Shown here piece after piece: positions 18,366 to 26,935 of a DNA stretch of 64,000 nucleotides (positions within the stretch are counted from its first letter, which is position 1; every line of letters starts with the position of its first letter). The notes below the pieces were generated by a model that was given only the letters and a program-made list of their open reading frames with translations, searched no databases and was not told where the DNA came from. The translations under genes were made by a program, and so were the position numbers. Source of the stretch: an uncultured Mesorhizobium sp. (lineage in GTDB: Bacteria; Pseudomonadota; Alphaproteobacteria; Rhizobiales; Rhizobiaceae); contig CALFXR010000221.1 of the NCBI GenBank assembly GCA_937958475.1, positions 1-64,000 of the forward strand, read 5' to 3'.

Positions 18366-18673
18366 GGCGGCGCGCTGAAACCTTGGGCCAGGAAAGAAAT
18401 CGTCCCTGTCCCGTGCTCATTGCCGGCACAAATGAAGAGTAGACCCACTCAGGGTGTTGGATACAGCGACGTTGCGCGCAAAAAGCCATCGCCACTGCCG
18501 CCGGAACTTGCCGCCGCGGCGTGGGGACGTGTCGCCCTGCTAAAATCTTCAGCGCTCGAGCTTGGTGCCGCGAAAAGCGCTTAACCGCGCGGTGCCGCGA
18601 CAGCCTGCCACACTTCTCTAAGTGAGTGATCAATCACTAGTATGGCGCGAAAAGGTCGCGCCGGAGAACAGAC
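18366..18673. other. Intergenic region with the promoter of the TetR module
   Basis: These 308 bases hold no convincing gene. The 3' end of gshA lies on the left. On the right, 36 bases before the next ATG, is the palindromic operator described separately. I see no terminator with a T-tract for gshA. Confidence 0.6.
18621..18638. promoter_or_regulatory. Palindromic operator, probably for the TetR regulator at 19498
   Basis: AGTGAGTGATCAATCACT agrees with its own reverse complement at 16 of 18 bases, centred on TGATCA. It sits 35-53 bases before the first gene of a three-gene unit that ends in a TetR-family regulator. This size, symmetry and position are typical of autoregulated TetR operators. 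The assignment to this regulator is inference. Confidence 0.65.
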
Positions 18674-19078
18674 ATGCCACGTTCTCGCCTCACCGGGGTA
18701 CTCTCCGCTGCGGCAGCCGTCTTCGGGCTGCTGACAGTGGCGTCGGGCGGAATGGCGCTGTTTGGAAGCGGCGTGACGCGGGAAGCCTACGGTTCCGTCG
18801 TACCGTTTGTCCTCTGGTTCAATTTCCTCTCGGGGTTCGCGTATCTGCTAGCCGCCTATGGCCTGTATGCGGGCCGGGGGTGGGGTGGCGCGGTTGCGGT
18901 CTTCATCGCGACGACAACGGTGCTGGTCTTCCTGGCGTTCGGAGTGTCGATCGCCCTTGGCGTTCCTTTTGAGATGCGCACGGTCGCCGCAATGTCAATC
19001 CGATCCGCGTTCTGGCTCGGCGTCGCCTTGTACACCATGACGGGCCGATCGGAGCATGCGACCCCGCCCAGGAGATAA
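18674..19078 (+). CDS. Small four-helix membrane protein, first gene of the TetR module
   Basis: I do not recognise this 134-residue protein beyond its topology. Four hydrophobic segments are visible near residues 7-30, 42-66, 70-95 and 105-123, separated by short loops (GVTREAYGSV, LYAGRGWGG, VPFEMRTVAAMS). The last residues SEHATPPRR form a short basic tail. The start has GGAGA at 18663-18667. It ends one base before the start of the next membrane protein, so the two are translationally close and surely co-transcribed under the TetR-type operator upstream. Regulation suggests response to a small compound, but the substrate is unknown. Confidence 0.65.
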   Translation: MPRSRLTGVLSAAAAVFGLLTVASGGMALFGSGVTREAYGSVVPFVLWFNFLSGFAYLLAAYGLYAGRGWGGAVAVFIATTTVLVFLAFGVSIALGVPFEMRTVAAMSIRSAFWLGVALYTMTGRSEHATPPRR

Positions 19079-19079
19079 A

Positions 19080-19493
19080 ATGGAATTTGGTCGTAAGAAT
19101 ATCTCGGTGGGTCTCTTCGCCATGGCATTCTTCATGGCATACGGATTCGTGCTCGTTTACCTCCGAGACTTCGCACCGGGCAACGAGGATTGGATCACGG
19201 GTTACGCGGTTCATCCGCACTTCGAGGCCCGCCTCGCCCATGTCCACGGCAACTTGTTCGCGTTACTCAACATCCTGTTCGGCTACCTGATTCTCAAACT
19301 ACCTATCAGAGGCAGCCTCGCTCGGTGGTCGTCGTGGCTTGCGCTCGCTGGTTTGCTCATGCCGCTTGGCATCTTGGGCGAGGTCTATCTTGCCACGCCG
19401 CCTTGGCCGGTCCTCATAGGCGCAGCCGCGATGCTGATTTCGGCGGTTGTCTTGGCGACCGCCACGCTCCGCCGCGATTATTCTGCGAGGTAG
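19080..19493 (+). CDS. Small four-helix membrane protein with an AHVHGN motif
   Basis: This 137-residue integral membrane protein has hydrophobic segments near residues 10-30, 56-77, 82-103 and 107-127. The ATG at 19080 follows the previous stop by one base. The open frame can be read 24 bases further up, into the previous gene, but that adds no conserved sequence. A motif ARLAHVHGNLFALLNILFG spans the start of the second helix. A His-rich motif in this place loosely recalls the four-helix, haem-binding styrene oxide isomerases (AHxGxxLN), but the resemblance is weak and by eye. Base composition is slightly more AT-rich than the neighbouring genes. Function unknown. Confidence 0.65.
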   Translation: MEFGRKNISVGLFAMAFFMAYGFVLVYLRDFAPGNEDWITGYAVHPHFEARLAHVHGNLFALLNILFGYLILKLPIRGSLARWSSWLALAGLLMPLGILGEVYLATPPWPVLIGAAAMLISAVVLATATLRRDYSAR

Positions 19494-19497
19494 CGGT

Positions 19498-20202
19498 TTG
19501 ACGGCACATCGGGAACCACCCAGCGCGGATCTGCTAGCCAAAAAGGTGCGAACCCGACTTCCGGCAACTGAGAGGAAGGCGCAGATCGTCGAAATGACGC
19601 TCCGGCTCGCGGCCGAGTTGGGACCGGGCGCCGTAACCACCGAACGGATAGCCGAGCGGCTCGGCATCAGTCAGCCTGCGATATTTCGGCACTTCCCGCG
19701 TAAGGAAGTGGTCTGGTTGGCAGCCGCAACCCTGCTCGGCGAGGAAATGACTAGGGCCTGGAATGCGGTCCAGAGCGAACTGCCCGCGGAACGTCGCCTG
19801 CGCGCCATGGCCCTCGCCCACCTTGCCTATATCGAAGGAACGCCGGGACTATTGGCAATCCTGTTTTCGCGTGAACTGCATATCGAAAACGAGGCGTTGA
19901 GAACGGGCTTGGCGGAAAACCAGAAACGATTCCAGGCAAGGTTGGCAGGTATTGTGCAGGAGGGAATAGAAGACGGGCGATTCCCCCGACACCTCGATCC
20001 GTCAGATGCCGCCTTTCTCGTAATCGCCGTTGTCCAGTCTCTGGCGATGCGCTGGTCACTGTCCGCCAAACGCTTCTCACTGATCGCAGAAGGCGAGCGG
20101 CTGCTTGATGCACTAATCGGAGGATTTTGTCCGGCAGGCGAAGCTTCAGAGACTGGTTCGCTGAATAGTGTTCGCCTTTCCGAAACCGGTATCAGCGACT
20201 GA
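19498..20202 (+). CDS. TetR family transcriptional regulator
   Basis: This repressor of about 234 residues has an N-terminal helix-turn-helix (TTERIAERLGISQPAIFRHF, about residues 45-64) and a helical ligand domain of the TetR_C type (DPSDAAFLVIAVVQSLAMRW near the end of the core). A TTG start at 19498, with GAGG nine bases upstream and four bases after the previous stop, fits best. The ATG at 19447 would overlap the preceding gene by 47 bases, and no nearer ATG exists before the HTH. It closes the three-gene module and probably binds the palindrome at 18621-18638. The ligand is unknown. Confidence 0.85.
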   Translation: MTAHREPPSADLLAKKVRTRLPATERKAQIVEMTLRLAAELGPGAVTTERIAERLGISQPAIFRHFPRKEVVWLAAATLLGEEMTRAWNAVQSELPAERRLRAMALAHLAYIEGTPGLLAILFSRELHIENEALRTGLAENQKRFQARLAGIVQEGIEDGRFPRHLDPSDAAFLVIAVVQSLAMRWSLSAKRFSLIAEGERLLDALIGGFCPAGEASETGSLNSVRLSETGISD

Positions 20203-20364
20203 TTTGGGTCCTTGGGCAGGGCAAGTTCCACCAGACTGAACCCGCTCCGTTCAATCCGGTGGAGCTTTCGCCGACGCGGCGGCACGACGCGCCGGGCACC
20301 CCTTCATCGCGTTCGCGAAACGTCATACGTTAGTCCTCCGCTCTTCATGCGCCGGAGGTTCACG

Positions 20365-21225
20365 ATGCCCACCCTGTTCGACCTGCTCAACTCGCAGAAC
20401 GGCGCCGCCATGCAGGCGCTTGCGCAACAGTTCAACCTCTCGCAGCAGCAGACCCAGTCCGCGCTCGAGGCGCTGCTTCCGGCCTTCAGCCATGGCCTCA
20501 AGCGCAACGCCGCCGATCCGTACGGCATCGGCGCCTTCCTCTCTGCGCTCTCGACCGGCCAGCACGCGCAGTATTTCGACAATCCGATGGCGGCGTTCTC
20601 GCCGCAGGGGACGGCTGAGGGCAACGGCATCCTCGGCCATCTGTTCGGTTCGAAGGATCTGTCGCGCGCCGTCGCCGCCCAAGCAGCACAGGCGACCGGT
20701 ATCGGCCAGCAGGTCCTGCAGCAGATGCTGCCGGCAATCGCTGCCATGCTGATGGGCGGCATGTTCAAGCAGTCGGCGCAGCCGGCGCAGGCTTCGGGCT
20801 TGGGCGCAAATCCGCTCCAGCAGATCTTCGAGCAGATGATGCGCCAGGGCGGCGGCTTCGGCATGCCGCAGGCAGCACCCCGGCAAGAACCTGCCGACCC
20901 CTTCGACAACCCATTCGGCAAGGCGCTGCGCGACATGTTCGGCGGCGGTGCCGCCGCGCAGCCCGAGCCGCGGCAGGCACCGGGCGGCTTCGGCGACAAT
21001 CCTTGGGGCGAGATGTTCGAGGAGATGATGCGCGGCGGCCGGCCTGCGGCGCCTGAGCCGGAACCGGCGAAGGCGCGGCGTAACCCGAGCGGTCGCGAAC
21101 GCACGCCTTACGACGACCTCTTCGGCGACATGTTCGAGACCGGCGCCAAGCAGCGCGACGATTACCAGAAGAACGTGGAGTCCGTATTCGATCAGTTCGT
21201 GAAGGGCATGGATCGGCACCGCTGA
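20365..21225 (+). CDS. DUF937 domain-containing protein
   Basis: This 286-residue protein opens with MPTLFDLLNSQNGAAMQALAQQFN, a clear DUF937 N-terminus, followed by an Ala/Gln/Met-rich helical domain (about residues 1-135). The rest is a low-complexity tail rich in Gly, Pro, Met and Gln with repeated FDNPFGKALRDMFGG, FGDNPWGEMFEEMM and YDDLFGDMFETG units, which look like three loose copies of a D-N-P-x-G-x-x-F/M-E-M-F motif. Its function is unknown. The ATG at 20365 has GGAGG at 20354-20358. The in-frame ATG at 20347 is less likely. It is followed by a perfect hairpin terminator. Confidence 0.85.
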   Translation: MPTLFDLLNSQNGAAMQALAQQFNLSQQQTQSALEALLPAFSHGLKRNAADPYGIGAFLSALSTGQHAQYFDNPMAAFSPQGTAEGNGILGHLFGSKDLSRAVAAQAAQATGIGQQVLQQMLPAIAAMLMGGMFKQSAQPAQASGLGANPLQQIFEQMMRQGGGFGMPQAAPRQEPADPFDNPFGKALRDMFGGGAAAQPEPRQAPGGFGDNPWGEMFEEMMRGGRPAAPEPEPAKARRNPSGRERTPYDDLFGDMFETGAKQRDDYQKNVESVFDQFVKGMDRHR

Positions 21226-21240
21226 GCGGTCACTGCAAGG

Positions 21241-21277
21241 AAAATGCCCGGCCTCGCGGGGAAGAGGCCGGGCAATT
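21241..21277. terminator. Bidirectional terminator between the DUF937 and DUF1127 genes
   Basis: GCCCGGCCTC (21246-21255) pairs perfectly with GAGGCCGGGC (21264-21273). The stem is flanked by AAAAT on the left and AATT on the right and lies between two convergent genes. Confidence 0.8.
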
Positions 21278-21342
21278 CGCGGGCGTGGCCGGAGGGGACC
21301 GGCGGATCGTGGGATTCGCCCGCGGGAGCAGGATCGGCGATC

Positions 21343-21630
21343 TCAGCAGATACGACGCGCCGCGTCCTCCGCGACACGCATGCGCTGGCGGGCGATTGCG
21401 CTGAGATGCAGGGTCGGATCCGACCCGAGCGGAAGCCCGACGGCGACGTGCAGATCCGACCGCACCAGGCCGATGTCGGAGAGTTCGGCATCGGACATCT
21501 CGCCGAGGCGCATGAAGTCGCGGCGGTTCTTCCAGGCGCGATAGAAGCCGGAGAGCGCGTTTACGGCGCGAACGGCCCAGGCCTGGCGCGAGGCGGCGCG
21601 GAAAGCGGTGGTCTGTTCGAACGTCGACAT
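21343..21630 (-). CDS. DUF1127 domain-containing protein (95 residues)
   Basis: This small basic cytosolic protein carries the DUF1127 motif, seen as FYRAWKNRRDFMRLGEMSDA followed by ELSDIGLVRSDL (about residues 30-60). It has a longer C-terminal tail (about 35 residues, ending AEDAARRIC) than the minimal 45-50-residue forms. DUF1127 proteins in Agrobacterium and Rhodobacter are linked to RNA binding, phosphate/carbon metabolism and stress, and small C-terminal forms affect RNA turnover. The ATG at 21630 has AAAGGAG nine bases upstream. It is divergent from a LysR regulator, which is a plausible controller. Confidence 0.85.
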   Translation of the reverse strand: MSTFEQTTAFRAASRQAWAVRAVNALSGFYRAWKNRRDFMRLGEMSDAELSDIGLVRSDLHVAVGLPLGSDPTLHLSAIARQRMRVAEDAARRIC

Positions 21631-21746
21631 TGGCGGGTCTCCTTTGGCTATGGGCAAACCAATTTCTTCCAGCCGCGCACTGGGAGGATGCGGCGGCCGG
21701 TGGTTTCGATGCCCTGTCGTGGACGCTCGTACTTTGTCTTCGGGCT

Positions 21747-21765
21747 ATTGATTAGTCCAACGAAT
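21747..21765. promoter_or_regulatory. Candidate LysR-type binding site between the DUF1127 and LysR genes
   Basis: ATTGATTAGTCCAACGAAT is an imperfect inverted repeat (ATTGATT against AACGAAT, 5 of 7 pairs) containing a T-N11-A spacing. It lies in the 177-base divergent region, which is otherwise the most AT-rich stretch nearby. The link to the adjacent LysR gene rests on its position alone. Confidence 0.4.
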
Positions 21766-21807
21766 GTTTTTAATCTTTAGCATCAACATCCATGATGGAT
21801 TGCCGTT

Positions 21808-22764
21808 ATGCGTGCGCCCCTCGACCTCGACCAGTTGCAGACTTTCGTCACCATCGCCGACACCGGCAGCTTCACGCGCGCCGCCGAGGAGGTGCATCGC
21901 ACCCAGTCGGCCGTGTCGATGCAGATGCGCAGGTTGGAGGAGCGGGTCGGCAAGCCCCTCTTCGCGAAGGACGGCCGCACCAACCGGCTGACCGAGGAGG
22001 GCGACAAGTTGCTCGGCTACGCGCGTCGCATGATCCGCTTGAACCGCGAGACGCTGGCGGCCTTCGACGATTCCAGCCTGGAAGGACAGGTGCGCATCGG
22101 CACGCCGGACGACTATGCGGATCGCTTCCTTCCCGAGATCATGGGTCGCTTCGCCCGCTCGAATCCGCGCGTCGAGCTTTCCGTCGTCTGCGAACCGACG
22201 ATCAACCTCGCCGACCTGGTGCGCCGCGGTCAGCTCGACATCGCGCTGGTGACCCAATGCGAGGACGTCCGGCCGTCGGAGATCGTCCGCCACGAGCCGC
22301 TCCTGTGGGTGACGTCGGCCAACCATTCGGTCCACGAAGAGGAGGTGCTGCCGATGGCCTTCGGGCGGCCGACCTGCCAGTGGCGCCGCTCGGCCTGCGA
22401 CATGCTCGCCCACACGAATCGGGAACACCGCATCCTGTTCACCAGTTGGTCGGCGACAGTCATCATCGCAGCGGTCCTTTCCGGCCTCGCGGTCTCCGTG
22501 CTGCCGGAATGCGCGCTCAGGCCCGGCATGCGGGTGCTCGGCGAGGTCGACGGCTTCGGCCAGTTGCCGGACATCAGGATCGGCATCCTGCGCGGCCATT
22601 CGAGCAAGGCCGACATCGTCGACGCGCTCGCTCGGCACATCACCGAGAGCCTGGACAACATCTCCGTGCCGTTGGCCGAAGACGCTGGCAGCTTCGACTT
22701 TGCCGCGCTCGGCGGTATCCGCAGCAAGCGCCTGAAGCCTGGCCACGTCATGGCCGGATGGTGA
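21808..22764 (+). CDS. LysR family transcriptional regulator
   Basis: This 318-residue regulator has an N-terminal winged helix (LDLDQLQTFVTIADTGSFTR followed by AAEEVHRTQSAVSMQMRRLE, residues 5-45) and a periplasmic-binding-like effector domain (about 93-300: GQVRIGTPDDYADRFLPEI; LDIALVTQ). These are standard LysR features. It is transcribed divergently from the DUF1127 gene, with a T-N11-A type repeat between them, so autoregulation and control of that gene are likely. It ends 21 bases from the end of the convergent alcohol dehydrogenase gene. No effector can be named from sequence. Confidence 0.9.
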   Translation: MRAPLDLDQLQTFVTIADTGSFTRAAEEVHRTQSAVSMQMRRLEERVGKPLFAKDGRTNRLTEEGDKLLGYARRMIRLNRETLAAFDDSSLEGQVRIGTPDDYADRFLPEIMGRFARSNPRVELSVVCEPTINLADLVRRGQLDIALVTQCEDVRPSEIVRHEPLLWVTSANHSVHEEEVLPMAFGRPTCQWRRSACDMLAHTNREHRILFTSWSATVIIAAVLSGLAVSVLPECALRPGMRVLGEVDGFGQLPDIRIGILRGHSSKADIVDALARHITESLDNISVPLAEDAGSFDFAALGGIRSKRLKPGHVMAGW

Positions 22765-22785
22765 AACCTCGCCAGCGGCGCGGCC

Positions 22786-23823
22786 TCAGAACCGGTCGAT
22801 GACCGAGATGCCGAGGCCGTCGAAACGGTCCATCGCCATCAGCGCCGCAGGCGCCTCGTCGAGGGCGATGCGCTTGCCGACCAGTCTTTGCGGCGCGAGC
22901 GTGCCCTTTTCGACCATCGCCAGCATGTCGGCGTAGCGGAAGGCCTGCATGCCGTGGCTGCCCATGATGTGCAGTTCGTGGGCGATGACGCGGTCCATCG
23001 GAATCGAAGGCTTCGCGTGTTCTCCCAGCATGAGGCCGACCTGGACGTGGCGGCCGCGTCGCCTGAGGTTGGCGATTGAGTTGAAGCAGGTCGCGGGGTG
23101 GCCGAGCGCATCGATCGAGACATGGGCACCGCCGCCGGTAATCTCGCGCACGACGGCGGGAACATCGCCCGCACGGCCGTTGACCGTTGCCACCGCGCCG
23201 AGTTCGCGGGCGAAGGCGAGCTTCTCCTCGGTCAGGTCGACGGCGACAACGTTGGCACCCATTGCCCTGGCGATCATGATCGCCGAAAGCCCGACGCCGC
23301 CGCAGCCATGCACCGCCACCCATTCGCCCGGCAGGACGCGCGCCTGGTCGACGACGGCGCGGAACGAGGTGACGAAACGGCAGCCGAGGCTCGCCGCGGT
23401 GACGAAGTCGAGTGTCTCCGGAAGTCTAACCAGGTTCGTATCGGCATAGTCGACCGCGACCAGTTCGGCGAACGAACCCCAGGCGGTGAAGCCCGGCTGG
23501 AACTGGCTCTCGCAGACCTGGTGATTGCCCGAATGGCACTCGGGACAATGGCCGCAGCCGCCGACGAACGGCACTGTCACGCGGTCACCGACGCGCCAGC
23601 GTCGCACGTCGGCGCCGACCGCTGCGATCGTGCCTGCCAGTTCGTGGCCCGGCACGTGCGGCAGCACGATGTCCGGATCGTGCCCCTGCCAGCCGTGCCA
23701 GTCGCTGCGGCAGAGCCCGCTCGCCTCGACCTTGATCACCACGCCGTCCGGCACCGGGATCGGATCTGGCAGGCTGGCGATGCGCGGCGCGTCACCGAAA
23801 ATTTCGTAGAAGACAGCTTTCAT
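22786..23823 (-). CDS. Zinc-dependent alcohol dehydrogenase family protein
   Basis: This 345-residue medium-chain dehydrogenase has the catalytic zinc region [20 protein letters not shown] followed by [15 protein letters not shown] (about 36-70), the structural zinc motif [15 protein letters not shown] (about 90-104), and the NAD-binding [20 protein letters not shown] (about 173-192). It probably oxidises an alcohol or polyol with NAD(P). The exact substrate is not readable. It lies 25 bases downstream of the EamA transporter gene on the same strand, so exporter and dehydrogenase are likely one operon. Confidence 0.88.
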   Translation of the reverse strand: MKAVFYEIFGDAPRIASLPDPIPVPDGVVIKVEASGLCRSDWHGWQGHDPDIVLPHVPGHELAGTIAAVGADVRRWRVGDRVTVPFVGGCGHCPECHSGNHQVCESQFQPGFTAWGSFAELVAVDYADTNLVRLPETLDFVTAASLGCRFVTSFRAVVDQARVLPGEWVAVHGCGGVGLSAIMIARAMGANVVAVDLTEEKLAFARELGAVATVNGRAGDVPAVVREITGGGAHVSIDALGHPATCFNSIANLRRRGRHVQVGLMLGEHAKPSIPMDRVIAHELHIMGSHGMQAFRYADMLAMVEKGTLAPQRLVGKRIALDEAPAALMAMDRFDGLGISVIDRF

Positions 23824-23848
23824 GGTTTCTCCTGCGCAATGGAAACGG

Positions 23849-24796
23849 TCAGCGCCGGACGCCGCGGATCACCAGAACATTGCCTGCGGCGACGAAGACA
23901 AGGCCGGCGAGGGCCCATGCCGTCCACACGTAACCCTCGAAGACCGTCGAGATCAACAGGGCGAAGACGGGGATGGTGACCGTCGCGTAGGCCGCCCTCG
24001 CCCCGCCGATGCGACCGAGAAGCATGAGATAGGCGCCGAAGGCGAGTACCGTCGAAATCACTGCAAGGAACAGCAGCGATCCCAGATAGGAGGCGCTCGT
24101 GTCGACGATGAAGGGCTTGCCGAGCAGAAGGGCGAGGAATGCCGCCCAGGCGGTGCCGTAGACCATGCCCCAGGCGTTCATGGACACAAGAGGAAGGCCG
24201 CGTCTCTGGGCGGCGGCGGAGACGAGGTTGCCCGAACAGAAGGAGAGCGTCCCGGCGACGCAGAAGAGCAGTCCCGTCAGCGTGCCACCCGAAAGGCCGT
24301 GCGCGGCGATCTCGGGCCAGAACATCAGCGCCACGCCGGTGAAGCCGACGACGGCGCCGACCATCGTCCGCATTGCCGGCCGCTCGCCCATGACGAGAGC
24401 GCCGAGCAGGAGGTTGACCATCGAGGCCAGCGAAAAGACGACGGAGAGCAGCCCGCTCACCAGGTAACCCGCGCCGTAGTAGAAGAGCAGGAAGTTCGAC
24501 GAGAACAGAAGCACGCCGAGCGCGGCGAAACGCAGGTGGTCCGCCGGCGGAAAGCGCCAGCGGCGGCCGGAACCGATCATCCAGGCGAGCATGATCGCCG
24601 CTGCGATGGCGAACCGCCAGACGATGTTGACCTCGTTCGGCACCGTGCCGACCTGCAGCGCGATGGCGAACCACGAGGCGCTCCAGCCGACCATGGTCAG
24701 GACATAGAGGCCGTAGTCCAGCGGCTCGAAGGGCTTGTCGCCGACAGGCGTCGCCGTCGGCCGGGCGCCGGGCAGCTTGGGATTCTGGATGTTCAT
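23849..24796 (-). CDS. EamA/DMT family transporter
   Basis: This 315-residue inner-membrane protein has ten hydrophobic segments in two EamA repeats (about residues 33-160 and 170-305), the drug/metabolite transporter layout of RhaT- and YdcZ-like exporters. [20 protein letters not shown] is the characteristic end of the first repeat and contains the conserved ExP region. I take the ATG at 24796 ([13 protein letters not shown]). The open frame extends 73 codons upstream, but that overlaps the xseA start and lacks homology. The first gene of a two-gene unit with the alcohol dehydrogenase. Substrate unknown. Confidence 0.85.
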   Translation of the reverse strand: MNIQNPKLPGARPTATPVGDKPFEPLDYGLYVLTMVGWSASWFAIALQVGTVPNEVNIVWRFAIAAAIMLAWMIGSGRRWRFPPADHLRFAALGVLLFSSNFLLFYYGAGYLVSGLLSVVFSLASMVNLLLGALVMGERPAMRTMVGAVVGFTGVALMFWPEIAAHGLSGGTLTGLLFCVAGTLSFCSGNLVSAAAQRRGLPLVSMNAWGMVYGTAWAAFLALLLGKPFIVDTSASYLGSLLFLAVISTVLAFGAYLMLLGRIGGARAAYATVTIPVFALLISTVFEGYVWTAWALAGLVFVAAGNVLVIRGVRR

Positions 24797-24911
24797 GGCC
24801 TCCGCATGCGCTCCCGCCGGGCGGCCGTCCAGACAAACTTGTAGTGCCAGCATCTCAAGTAAGGGCGCCGGGGGCCTTGACCTTCGGACACGGCGGCGCA
24901 CCATCGCGGAG

Positions 24912-26492
24912 ATGACCGACCTGGCAGACAGCGATTCCCCCGGCAATGCGACCGAGTACACCGTCAGCGAGATCTCCGGCGCGCTGAAGCGGGTCGTCGA
25001 GGACGCCTTCGGCAACGTGCGGGTGCGCGGCGAGATTTCCGGCTATCGCGGCCCCCACTCCTCCGGCCACGCCTATTTCGCGCTGAAGGACGACCGCGCC
25101 CGCATCGAGGCGGTCATCTGGAAGGGTACCATGTCGCGGCTGAAGTATCGGCCCGAGGAAGGTATGGAGGTCATCGCCAGCGGCCGGCTGACCACCTATC
25201 CCGGTTCCTCGAAGTACCAGATCGTCATCGACAACATCGAGCCGGCAGGCGCCGGCGCGCTGATGGCGCTGCTTGAGGACCGCAAGCGCCGGCTGGCGGC
25301 GGAAGGTCTGTTCGATGCGGCGCGCAAGCAGTTGCTCCCCGACATGCCCCGCGTCGTCGGGGTTGTCACTTCGCCGACCGGCGCGGTCATCCGCGATATC
25401 CTGCACCGCATCCGCGACCGTTTCCCGCTGCATGTCCTGGTCTGGCCGGTGCGCGTTCAGGGCGACACCGCCGCGGCGGAAGTCACTGCGGCGGTGGAGG
25501 GCTTCAACGCGCTCGCGCCCGACGGCCCGATCCCGCGGCCCGACCTGCTTATCGTCGCGCGCGGCGGCGGCAGCCTTGAGGACCTGTGGGGCTTCAACGA
25601 CGAGGCGCTGGCCCGGGCCGTCGCGGATTCCGACATCCCGGTCATTTCCGCAGTCGGCCACGAGACCGACTGGACGCTGATCGACTACGTCGCCGACGTG
25701 CGGGCGCCGACGCCGACGGGTGCGGCCGAGATCGCCGTGCCGGTGAAGGCCGAACTGCAGGCAACGCTGGCGAGCCTCGCGGCGCGACTCGCCGGCGCGG
25801 TGACGCGCAGTGCGGAGCGGAAGCGCCAGGCGCTGCGCGCCGCGGCTCGCGCCCTGCCCTCGCCAGACCAGTTGCTGGCGCTGCCGCGGCGGCGTTTCGA
25901 CGAGGCAACGGCTCGGCTGTCACGCTGCCTCGAGGTCAATACCGAACGCAAGCGGGCGCGTCTGGAAGCGACCCGGCTGGTGCCGACGCTGCTGTCGCGG
26001 CGAATCGGCGAGGCGCGCCGCCATCTCGACGGCGCGGCGGCGCGGTTGCCGAAATGCGCCGACGCCGGCCTGCGCGAGCGCCGTCGCCAACTCGCAACGC
26101 TCGGCGCGCGCATGACGATCGAGCCCATCGCCCGGCGCGCTGGGGAGCTTCGGCGCGAGGAAGGCCGCTTCGCCGCCCGCCTCGACCGCGCCATGGACGC
26201 CTATCTGGTTCTACGCCGGCGCCGCCACGGGCAAAACGAGCGCATGCTGGCGACAGTCTCCTACCAGTCGATCCTCGAACGAGGCTTTGCGGTCGTCCGC
26301 GATGTGGAGGGTACGCCACTCAAGCGCGCGGCGGCGGTCAGGCCCGGTGCGGCCCTGGCGATCCAGTTTGCAGACGGTGTCACAGCCGCGACGGCGGACG
26401 GCGGCGATTCCCCCTCCAACCCGGGACGGCCAGGGCGACAGGCCACGGGCCGGAAGGAACCGGGACCGGGCGGCCAAGGCTCCCTTTTCTAG
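24912..26492 (+). CDS. xseA: Exodeoxyribonuclease VII large subunit
   Basis: This 526-residue subunit of the single-strand exonuclease acts in DNA repair. An N-terminal OB-fold ([20 protein letters not shown] then [12 protein letters not shown], about 17-48) precedes the catalytic domain with [37 protein letters not shown] and [20 protein letters not shown], the conserved XseA motifs. A long helical Ala/Arg-rich domain follows (about 275-450) and an Arg-Lys-Gly tail after 495. The ATG at 24912 ([18 protein letters not shown]) matches rhizobial homologues. The small subunit xseB is not in this window. Divergent from the EamA gene. Confidence 0.94.
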   Translation: MTDLADSDSPGNATEYTVSEISGALKRVVEDAFGNVRVRGEISGYRGPHSSGHAYFALKDDRARIEAVIWKGTMSRLKYRPEEGMEVIASGRLTTYPGSSKYQIVIDNIEPAGAGALMALLEDRKRRLAAEGLFDAARKQLLPDMPRVVGVVTSPTGAVIRDILHRIRDRFPLHVLVWPVRVQGDTAAAEVTAAVEGFNALAPDGPIPRPDLLIVARGGGSLEDLWGFNDEALARAVADSDIPVISAVGHETDWTLIDYVADVRAPTPTGAAEIAVPVKAELQATLASLAARLAGAVTRSAERKRQALRAAARALPSPDQLLALPRRRFDEATARLSRCLEVNTERKRARLEATRLVPTLLSRRIGEARRHLDGAAARLPKCADAGLRERRRQLATLGARMTIEPIARRAGELRREEGRFAARLDRAMDAYLVLRRRRHGQNERMLATVSYQSILERGFAVVRDVEGTPLKRAAAVRPGAALAIQFADGVTAATADGGDSPSNPGRPGRQATGRKEPGPGGQGSLF

Positions 26493-26555
26493 GCGCTGCC
26501 GGACGAGGTCTTGACGCTGGATTAACGGGGCTCGCGCTAGTTTAACGATTCATGA

Positions 26556-26572
26556 ATGTTGCATTGCAACAT
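26556..26572. promoter_or_regulatory. Perfect ATGTTGCA-T-TGCAACAT palindrome before the small DUF1127 gene
   Basis: Two eight-base arms are perfect inverted repeats around one base and contain TTGC-ATT-GCAA. The form matches the PhaR (AniA) operator type CTGC-N3/4-GCAG known from Paracoccus in spacing and symmetry. It lies 87-103 bases before the ATG. Confidence 0.7.
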
Positions 26573-26580
26573 GCGCATTG

Positions 26581-26591
26581 TTGCCATGCAA
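26581..26591. promoter_or_regulatory. Second TTGC-N3-GCAA site before the small DUF1127 gene
   Basis: TTGCCATGCAA repeats the half-sites of the palindrome upstream. The two centres are 22 bases apart, close to two helical turns, as expected of cooperative dimers on one face of DNA. Confidence 0.55.
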
Positions 26592-26658
26592 AACTGTCTG
26601 TTCAATTCGTGGGCTCTCCTGCCTATTTAAGCGTCACACGAATTGATAGGAGGGTCAC

Positions 26659-26799
26659 ATGAACCTTATTCGCAACTTCCGCAACTGGCGCCGCTATCGC
26701 GACACCGTCAATGAACTGAACCGCCTCTCGGCCCGCGAGCTCAACGATCTGGGCATTACCCGCGCCGATATCGAGCGTGTCGCCCGTCACGGCGCCTGA
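26659..26799 (+). CDS. Minimal DUF1127 protein (46 residues)
   Basis: This short gene encodes a 46-residue arginine-rich protein starting MNLIRNFRNWRRYRDTVNEL and continuing with LNDLGITRADIERVARHGA. The pattern (RRYRDTVNELNRLSARELND then LGITRADI) is the DUF1127 motif almost alone. An AGGAGGG ribosome site lies at 26648-26654, and a strong terminator follows 27 bases after the stop. Known DUF1127 proteins of this size in Alphaproteobacteria bind RNA or affect carbon and phosphate metabolism. Two TTGC-N3-GCAA palindromes upstream suggest shared control with phasin. The gene sits between xseA and tRNA-His. Confidence 0.88.
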   Translation: MNLIRNFRNWRRYRDTVNELNRLSARELNDLGITRADIERVARHGA

Positions 26800-26825
26800 T
26801 ACGCACGCATTTCTTCGGATTGCCC

Positions 26826-26857
26826 AAAAGCCCGTCCGGCATCGTTGGCGGGCTTTT
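26826..26857 (+). terminator. Terminator of the small DUF1127 gene
   Basis: AAAAGCCCG (26826-26834) pairs with CGGGCTTTT (26849-26857), ending in a T-run (CTTTTCGTTT). The symmetric A-run on the left means it may also stop minus-strand transcripts from tRNA-His. Confidence 0.85.
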
Positions 26858-26935
26858 CGTTTGCCTGCAGTTTAGGCAGAAAGCCGACAGCCCAAGGAGG
26901 CGGCACTCTCGCATCTGCGAAGGAACAGGAAGAAA

